DNA of 11,497 nt from JBBRLA01 sp038231615 (GTDB lineage Bacteria; Myxococcota_A; Polyangia; Palsa-1104; JAEUJZ01): positions 1-11,497 of the forward strand of contig JBBRLA010000235.1 in assembly GCA_038231615.1 (NCBI GenBank). The letters run 5' to 3'. Shown in pieces: positions 7,728 to 11,497 of this stretch (position 1 is its first letter; the number at the start of each line of letters is the position of its first letter). The notes below the pieces were generated by a model. That model was given only the letters and a program-made list of their open reading frames with translations. It ran no database searches and was not told the origin of the DNA. The position numbers were made by a program, and so were the translations under genes.

Positions 7728-7819
7728 GGACGGCGCTATCACAAGATGGCAGCTCAGGGTTCCTCGATCTGCCGAGGGCCGATCCCATAGGCCAGACGCC
7801 TGGGCCCTGCTTCGCCGTG

Positions 7820-7933
7820 TTACATCCGCCCCACGCCAAGCCCATCAGCGACGCGGTTGATGTAGTTGAAGAAGGAGGCGATCATGTTGATCTGCAAGAT
7901 CGCCTGATCGTCGAATCCGGCGGCGCGCAGACG
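7820..7933 (-). pseudogene. 3' remnant of a carboxymuconolactone decarboxylase / peroxidase-related gene
   Basis: About 37 codons ending in TAA (7820-7822) read, on the minus strand, LRAAGFDDQAIL then QINMIASFFNYINRVADGLGV. This matches the C-terminal signature of AhpD-like 'uncharacterized peroxidase-related' proteins of the CMD superfamily (pattern aGFsDeAIl...vaaYFNfvNRladGLGV). The upstream catalytic part with its CxxxH motif is missing: the homology stops near 7933 and within 27 bases the Uma2 stop codon is reached. No start codon or ribosome-binding site precedes it. It is therefore a truncated leftover, with the 5' part removed by deletion or by arrival of the Uma2 gene. The family match is by recognition, not by a search. 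Confidence 0.65.
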
Positions 7934-7959
7934 CCCCGGTACTTTCTTTTGCCGGGCCG

Positions 7960-8556
7960 CTACTCGGGCCAGATGCGGGTGAGGTCGAGCGGCAGGGCGT
8001 CGAAGGGTTCCGGTCTGACCACGCGGCGGCCCCGGTAGGTCTTGAGCAGGTTGTAGTAGGCCCCATTGGCGTCGAGCCGGAAGACCTCCAGCGTGCGCAG
8101 AAGGGGGGCGGCCAGCCAGACATGCCGGACCTTGTTCTCGCCATAGATCTCCAGCTTTTCTGCCCGGTCATACTCCTCCGTGCTGGGCGACAGCACTTCG
8201 CACACCCAGTCGGGGGCCAGAGAGAAGTAGGCCTCGTCGGGCAGCTTCTTCATCCGCTCGCGGCGCCATCCGGCCAGGTCAGGGGAGAGTTCATCGGCCC
8301 CCAGGTGCAGTTCCGGCTCATCCAGTATCCACCAGCCCCCGGGCCCTCCTCCTTCGCCGTGGTGGTAGGGACCCATCAAAAAACCCCCCAGAGAACTGGC
8401 GACCAGGGCATGGGCAGGCGCGGGTCGAGGGCTCATCATCACCAGGCCCCGGATCACTTCGCGCGTCTTCCAAAAATTCGGATCGGTCCGCCAGGGTGGA
8501 AGATCGAGGTCCTGCTGTGGAGCGGGTTCGGGAACCTTCAGGGCGGCGCTGCTCAT
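7960..8556 (-). CDS. Uma2 family (DUF820) PD-(D/E)XK-fold protein
   Basis: The 198-aa product has the standard order of Uma2/DUF820 motifs: IRGLVMMSPRPAPAHALVASSL (about 35-56), DEPELHLGADELSPDLAGWRRER (79-101), PDWVCEVLSPSTEEYDRAEKLEIY (115-138, in one continuous frame), then VRHVWLAAP (143-151). Asp93, Glu120 and Lys134 are in the positions expected for a restriction-endonuclease-like metal site. Uma2 proteins are abundant in cyanobacteria, Planctomycetes and myxobacteria, and their biological role is unsettled, although they are commonly annotated as endonucleases. It appears complete in length and has its own gene-poor upstream region (8557-8760), divergent from vapBC. Its stop lies close to a truncated CMD-family remnant, suggesting it was inserted there. 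No partner gene is visible. Confidence 0.9.
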   Translation of the reverse strand: MSSAALKVPEPAPQQDLDLPPWRTDPNFWKTREVIRGLVMMSPRPAPAHALVASSLGGFLMGPYHHGEGGGPGGWWILDEPELHLGADELSPDLAGWRRERMKKLPDEAYFSLAPDWVCEVLSPSTEEYDRAEKLEIYGENKVRHVWLAAPLLRTLEVFRLDANGAYYNLLKTYRGRRVVRPEPFDALPLDLTRIWPE

Positions 8557-8688
8557 GGGCCCACCATACCCTGGACCGCCGAGACGCGCCAGCGAGGGAC
8601 CGGGCAGGTCGTGTGAGAGGATCGCCGAACAGGACGTGTTGTGGGACCTGTACCAGCGGGCGCCGGCGAGGTCTACTGAATGGTAGGC

Positions 8689-8703
8689 TGCCGGAATCCG
8701 GCA
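8689..8703. other. GC-rich hairpin between the Uma2 gene and vapB
   Basis: TGCCGG-AAT-CCGGCA forms a six-base-pair stem with a three-base loop in the divergent intergenic region (8557-8760). There is no T-run, so it is not an obvious terminator. It could be an operator for either gene or chance in GC-rich DNA. Confidence 0.25.
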
Positions 8704-8739
8704 CCGGATGAACGACAGGCGGGGTTACACTATCCTCAT

Positions 8740-8749
8740 TACCGTGGTA
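8740..8749. promoter_or_regulatory. Candidate VapB operator upstream of vapBC
   Basis: TACC-GT-GGTA, an inverted repeat with four-base arms, sits 11 bases before ATG 8761 in a locally AT-richer stretch (from about 8725) that presumably holds the promoter. AbrB-fold antitoxins normally repress their own operon through inverted repeats near the promoter, which makes this a reasonable site. No good Shine-Dalgarno precedes vapB. Short arms keep confidence low. Confidence 0.3.
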
Positions 8750-8760
8750 CTGTATCTATC

Positions 8761-9021
8761 ATGAAGCTGGCACAATCGAGGCTTACCGCGCAGGGACAGA
8801 TTTCAGTTCCCGCTGAAGTACGCAGGCGTCTGGAACTCACCTCGGGCTCGATCCTGGAGTGGGACGCCGAAGATGATCGGATTACGATCCGGCGAGTGGG
8901 GCGGCACACCTCCGAGGAACTTCACCAAACCCTCTTTCCGAAGGCGCCCAGGGCGCAGACTCTCGCAGAACTCAAAGAGGGCATCCGGAAACATGTGAGG
9001 GCGCGGCATGCGCGCCGTTGA
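8761..9021 (+). CDS. vapB: AbrB/SpoVT/MazE-family antitoxin (VapB type)
   Basis: The 86-aa protein starts at ATG 8761; the frame is open further upstream, but the AbrB domain starts immediately after this Met. Residues 3-45 form the swapped-hairpin AbrB DNA-binding domain: LTAQGQISVPAEVRRRLEL, then GSILEWDAEDDRITIRRV. The C-terminal 40 residues are helical and basic (LAELKEGIRKHVRARHARR), the usual toxin-binding arm. The toxin gene starts at 9008, overlapping the end of this gene by 14 bases, the classic antitoxin-first order. It should neutralise the PIN toxin by binding it and repress the operon together with it. Assignment as antitoxin rests on both the domain and the adjacent PIN gene. 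Confidence 0.92.
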   Translation: MKLAQSRLTAQGQISVPAEVRRRLELTSGSILEWDAEDDRITIRRVGRHTSEELHQTLFPKAPRAQTLAELKEGIRKHVRARHARR

Positions 9022-9388
9022 TACCAACGTGCTCGTTCGACTGCTGGCACGCGACGACCCAAAGCAGGTCGCTGCTGCCGAGTCTTTCGTTCAAACAGGG
9101 GCCTGGATTTCACACCTCGTCTTGATGGAGGCGGTGTGGGTCCTTTATTCAGTGTATGGCGTCAAGCCCGAGCAGATCGTGAGTGGGGTCGAGATGCTTC
9201 TGAACCACGGAGAGCTGGTCGTTCAGGATGCGAACGTGGTGAAGACCGCCCTTACCCACTTTCGCAAGCACCCCAAGCTGGGCTTTTCCGATTGCCTGAT
9301 CCTCGCTGTCGCCCACCATGCGGGTCATCTGCCGCTCGGCACATTCGACCGAGGACTCGCTAAGCTCCCCGGCACCCACAAGCTCTAA
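9008..9388 (+). CDS. vapC: VapC-type PIN-domain ribonuclease toxin
   Basis: The 126-aa protein is a complete PIN domain with the acidic metal-binding set: Asp5 in VDTNVLVR, Glu41 in VLMEAVWVL, Asp95 in GFSDCLILAVA and Asp114 in GTFDRGLAKL. VapC toxins are Mg2+-dependent ribonucleases, many of which cut tRNAs or rRNA at defined sites to arrest translation; the target here cannot be read from sequence. GAGGG at 8997-9001, six bases before ATG 9008, is a good ribosome-binding site inside the antitoxin gene, and the 14-base frame overlap implies coupled synthesis. It ends 18 bases from the stop of the convergent histidine kinase gene, with no evident terminator between them. All catalytic residues being intact suggests a functional toxin. 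Confidence 0.93.
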   Translation: MRAVDTNVLVRLLARDDPKQVAAAESFVQTGAWISHLVLMEAVWVLYSVYGVKPEQIVSGVEMLLNHGELVVQDANVVKTALTHFRKHPKLGFSDCLILAVAHHAGHLPLGTFDRGLAKLPGTHKL

Positions 9389-9406
9389 GACCGCGGGCGA
9401 TGGCCT

Positions 9407-10294
9407 CTATTCCGGGTCCGAGGGGCGCGGCAGGCAAATGGAAAAGGTCGTCGTGCCGCCCGCAGACCCGGCGGCCAGTGTGCCCCCGTGCGAAACGATG
9501 ATCTCGCGAGCGATGTAAAGGCCCAGCCCGACGTGCCCCAGCTTCGAATGGGTCAGATCCCGGCCGCTGCGGAAGGCGGCGAAGAGGACCGGAAGCAGGT
9601 CCGCTGGAATCGGCGGCCCCTGGTTGCTGATCTCGACCACCACCTCCGCGTTGGCGTCCTTTTTGCACGCCCGGAGCAGCACGGGGGTCCCCGGGGTGGC
9701 GTGATCGACCGCGTTTCCCAGGATGTTGGACATCACCTGGATCAGGCGCGGCCCGTCCCACACACCGGTCAGGTCTCCGTCGAACTCGGAGTGGATCTCG
9801 ACACCCGGCTGCACGGCCAGCTCCCCGATGGCCTGCTTGCATATGGATCGCAGATCGACAGGCTTCGCCTGGATCCCCAGCCCGTCCCCCAGGCGGACGC
9901 GGGTGAAGTCGAGCAGGTGAGCGATCATGTTTTGCATGCGCATGGCGGACTTCTTGACCATCACGGTCAGCTTGAGATCCGCCTTGCTGAGCTGGCCATG
10001 GTTCACCAGGAGTTGGGTGGCCATGGCGATGGCGGCGAGCGGGTTGCGCAGGTCGTGACCTACGATGGTCAGAAGCTGCTCGCGAAACTCGGCGTTGGCC
10101 AAAAGTTCGCGCTTGCTCTCCTGAAGCGCCCGCGCTGACAACTCGGCGGCGGCCTGCGCCGCCTCGGCCCGGTCCTTCAGCTCCGCCGACTCGATCGCCG
10201 CCAGGATGAGCTTCTCGTTGGCCTCCCGCAGGTCAAGCAGAAGCTGCTCGGCCAAAAGCCCCGCCGCCGCAGGATCGCGCTCCGGGGATGTCAT
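9407..10294 (-). CDS. Soluble sensor histidine kinase without recognisable sensor domain
   Basis: From ATG 10294 the protein is 295 aa; a GTG directly before it could add one residue. GAGGGG seven bases before the ATG is a good ribosome-binding site. Residues about 10-75 form a long helical, probably coiled-coil, segment rich in Ala, Glu and Leu. An H box follows, IVGHDLRNPLAAI with phospho-acceptor His80, then the ATPase: N box NILGNAVDHA (about 190-199), a G1 box reading SNQGPP, and a G2 box GHVGLGLYIAREI. In the G1 box Asn stands where Asp is usual; this variant occurs in other soluble kinases, so I do not read it as inactivation. There is no transmembrane segment, PAS, GAF or receiver domain. 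It would autophosphorylate in the cytoplasm and pass phosphate to a response regulator encoded elsewhere. It follows the kaiC-like fragment by 37 bases on the same strand. Confidence 0.9.
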   Translation of the reverse strand: MTSPERDPAAAGLLAEQLLLDLREANEKLILAAIESAELKDRAEAAQAAAELSARALQESKRELLANAEFREQLLTIVGHDLRNPLAAIAMATQLLVNHGQLSKADLKLTVMVKKSAMRMQNMIAHLLDFTRVRLGDGLGIQAKPVDLRSICKQAIGELAVQPGVEIHSEFDGDLTGVWDGPRLIQVMSNILGNAVDHATPGTPVLLRACKKDANAEVVVEISNQGPPIPADLLPVLFAAFRSGRDLTHSKLGHVGLGLYIAREIIVSHGGTLAAGSAGGTTTFSICLPRPSDPE

Positions 10295-10335
10295 CACAGG
10301 ACCCCTCGCGCCCTCATGATCGAGGACTCGGTCAT
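10294..10335 (-). other. 13-codon mini-ORF linking the kaiC remnant to the kinase gene
   Basis: ATG 10335 overlaps the kaiC TGA (ATGA) and its own TGA overlaps the kinase ATG (TGATG). The peptide would be MTESSIMRARGVL. It could relay ribosomes from kaiC to the kinase, be the leftover start of a deleted gene, or arise by chance. No independent ribosome-binding site is obvious. Confidence 0.3.
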
Positions 10336-10841
10336 GGGGCCCCTCCCGGCTCGCTGGCCCGACGCGGTCTTCCGGTGAGCAGCCCCTCGTATTCCCGCAG
10401 CGCGCCGCCGATCACGATCGTGCCCTCCTCGGTGATCTGGTAGGACCGCAGGTCCTTGCTGTGCTGACTGCCCCGGACCTTGACCACCGCCATGAATCGG
10501 TCGATCCGCCCCTGCATCTCGACGAATCGCTGGATGATGAGGGCATCGGCCAGGAACGAGACCCCCTGCGGGCTGAAGCGCAGCTCGCTATAGGAGTCCA
10601 TCAGCTCGGTCGTCGACATGACGCTGACCCCCATGGCGGTCAGCGCCCCGAGCATCCGGTACAGGGACTCGCGAAAGTCCTCCCGGAACGCCGGCGCCAG
10701 GGCCAGTTCCAGACCGGAGAGCGAGTCGATCACCGCGCGCTTGGCCCCGGTGCGCCGCACGGCGTCGCTCAGCGCCAGCAGCGTCTCGTCGATGGAGAGA
10801 TCCAGCGGGCGCAGGTATCCGAGGGCAGCAAGGGGAGCCAA
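10332..10841 (-). pseudogene. kaiC: 5'-truncated kaiC-like RecA-fold ATPase gene
   Basis: The frame encodes the C-terminal part of a KaiC-family ATPase: YLRPLDLSIDE, the Walker B strand RAVIDSLSGLE with Asp39, FREDFRESLYRMLGAL, the region DSYSELRFSPQGVSFLADALIIQR, and the terminal KVRGSQHSKDLRSYQITEEG. Typical KaiC-like proteins have about 450-570 residues and two RecA domains; here the entire first domain and the Walker A of the second are absent. Homology begins near 10817 and the only in-frame start is a TTG at 10841 without ribosome-binding site, right where a recombinase fragment of opposite strand begins. I call it a remnant that cannot bind ATP normally. Outside cyanobacteria, KaiC relatives often neighbour kinases and regulators, which fits the downstream histidine kinase gene. 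Confidence 0.8.
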
Positions 10842-10850
10842 GGTGGTAGC

Positions 10851-11096
10851 CCGCCAGAGGCGATCCTGGCCGACGACGCCTACTACACGCTGAAGCGGTT
10901 TCTCTCGTGGAAGCGGGACTGCGGGGAGTCGCTCGACCCCAAGGCCCCCCTCTTCGTCTCACGCCAGAACAAGCGAATCGCGGTGTTCACGATGCGGAGC
11001 ACCTTTCAGTTGTGGCAGCTTCGCGCGGGCGTCCGCCCCCCCTATTCCTTCCGCGAACTACCGGACCCAGCGGCCCGCTTTCGAGCAAGGTCGTAG
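10851..11096 (+). pseudogene. 3' fragment of a tyrosine recombinase/integrase
   Basis: About 80 codons in one frame read EAILADDAYYTLKRFLSWKR, then ESLDPKAPLFVSR and TFQLWQLRAG, then RPPYSFRELPDPAA. This resembles the stretch of phage-type tyrosine recombinases running from before the 'WKR..GESL.P.APLFVSR' segment to 'YSFHxLRHTAAT'. The catalytic H-x-L-R-H-T box is decayed to R-E-L-P-D-P, and the frame stops at TAG 11094 before the second histidine and the nucleophile tyrosine region. The 5' part is missing at the junction with the kaiC remnant. The frame runs back antisense through kaiC to 10461, but that part has no recombinase similarity. Recognition is by motif memory; a profile search would settle it. 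It marks a past mobile element. Confidence 0.6.
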
Positions 11097-11153
11097 CGCG
11101 GGCGATCCGACCGCGTGCAATGGCCCAGTAACCCGACCATTCTCCATTTCTGA

Positions 11154-11202
11154 TTATTTGTGCAGCAGACGGATTTTTTGTGCAGGGGCTGTTATTTGTG
11201 CA
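11154..11202. repeat. Three direct copies of an 11-bp TTATTTGTGCA-type repeat
   Basis: TTATTTGTGCA occurs at 11154-11164 and 11192-11202, and TTTTTTGTGCA (one mismatch) at 11174-11184. The start-to-start distances are 20 and 18 bases, near two helical turns, so a protein could bind all three on about the same face. The arrangement resembles iterons or arm-type recombinase sites, but function is unknown. Confidence 0.7.
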
Positions 11203-11207
11203 AAGCC

Positions 11208-11270
11208 GCCTCACTGCATGGCGCAAGGGCCTCACTGCATGGCATAAGGGCCTCGCTGCATGGCGCAAGG
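11208..11270. repeat. Three tandem 21-bp repeats
   Basis: Units lie at 11208-11228, 11229-11249 and 11250-11270, with consensus GCCTCACTGCATGGCGCAAG plus a final G. Unit 2 differs from unit 1 at two positions and unit 3 at one. They follow the 11-bp repeats by only five bases. The 21-bp period preserves reading frame and equals two helical turns. Confidence 0.85.
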
Positions 11271-11497
11271 GCTGTTGATCAATTGGCCAGTGCTTCCGCT
11301 GCCGTCAACTTGATGAGCCTGTTTGTCCGGCATCAAGCCCGCTGGATGCCGACGTTGCAGCGGGGTACTCCGCCTCAACTGGCCGACGCGTTGGCAGGTC
11401 CCCTGCTGCACCTGTGGCTTATCGCCGTCACCGCCCAGAGCCCAGACACCGGATCATCCGCTCAGTGATTCAGCACTTCGGCAGCGCACCACTAACC

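Larger units (their letters stand above)
11097..11497. other. Gene-free terminal region with repeats
   Basis: Beyond the recombinase fragment no supported gene is seen. A GTG-initiated frame at 11160-11468 covers most of it, but its first third is only the translation of the repeats (a repeated ASLHGAR) and the rest matches nothing I know. The segment 11137-11202 is markedly richer in A and T than the rest of the window, as is common near mobile-element borders or control regions. After 11270 the sequence returns to ordinary composition, with the palindromes TGATCA and CAATTG adjacent at about 11276-11286. Confidence 0.5.

Noticed and set aside
2613..8038. Two long plus-strand open frames (2613-5066 and 5045-8038)
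   Set aside because: They run antisense through several well-supported genes and have Arg/Pro/Gly/Ala-rich translations without domains.
8618..8684. Short plus-strand peptide ERIAEQDVLWDLYQRAPARS upstream of vapB
   Set aside because: Only about 22 codons, bounded by a TGA upstream, with no start codon, ribosome-binding site or recognised family.
7553..8704. GTGCCGGATT and its inverse AATCCGGCAC as ends of a 1.15-kb mobile element carrying the Uma2 gene
   Set aside because: A 10-base inverted match is expected many times by chance in 11.5 kb, and no target duplication or transposase is seen.
10461..11096. A single plus-strand gene across kaiC and the recombinase fragment
   Set aside because: The first 390 bases are antisense to a clear KaiC sequence and have no recombinase similarity; only the part from about 10851 is a gene remnant.
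11208..11270. CRISPR array
   Set aside because: The 21-bp units are directly tandem without spacers, and no cas gene is in the window.
11160..11468. A 102-codon plus-strand gene over the repeats
   Set aside because: No ribosome-binding site or family; the first third merely translates the tandem repeats. A real small repeat protein is not excluded.

Overview
The window is GC-rich DNA from a bacterium that makes type IV pili or a related surface apparatus. The mix of a PilY1-type pilus protein, a 'regulator propeller' lipoprotein, a Uma2-family protein, a soluble histidine kinase beside a KaiC-type gene, and VapBC would fit Myxococcota or another delta-type proteobacterial lineage. That placement is inference; nothing here fixes a species.

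Left half (1-7543, all minus strand): five genes probably form one envelope cluster. In transcription order they are a putative lipoprotein built from two-component-regulator-propeller repeats (5126-7429), an alpha/beta-hydrolase of lipase type (4170-4970), an unknown protein with a CPWC motif (3351-4154), an unknown protein (2790-3347), and a large exported PilY1-like protein whose C-terminus lies beyond the window start (1-2749). Gaps among the last four are 15, 3 and 40 bases, so co-transcription is likely. The lipoprotein is 80-155 bases upstream, depending on the lipase start chosen.

Middle (7544-9388): a 416-base stretch without an intact gene holds strong inverted repeats and a 3' remnant of a carboxymuconolactone-decarboxylase/peroxidase-related gene. 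It is followed by a Uma2/DUF820-family gene (minus strand) and a plus-strand VapBC toxin-antitoxin pair whose frames overlap by 14 bases.

Right end (9407-11497): a sensorless cytosolic histidine kinase lies downstream of the 3' half of a kaiC-like ATPase gene. A 13-codon mini-ORF links the two by ATGA and TGATG overlaps. The kaiC fragment meets, head to head, the 3' fragment of a tyrosine recombinase gene. Both have lost their 5' portions at the same point, as one deletion or a chimeric join would produce. The last 400 bases carry three 11-bp TTATTTGTGCA-type repeats followed by three 21-bp tandem repeats, and no gene I recognise.

The best leads are the PilY1-like protein (unusual N-terminal region, apparently lost calcium loop), its association with a lipase and two orphan proteins, and the genome scar with repeats at the right end. 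No complete new defence or mobile system is demonstrable from sequence alone.
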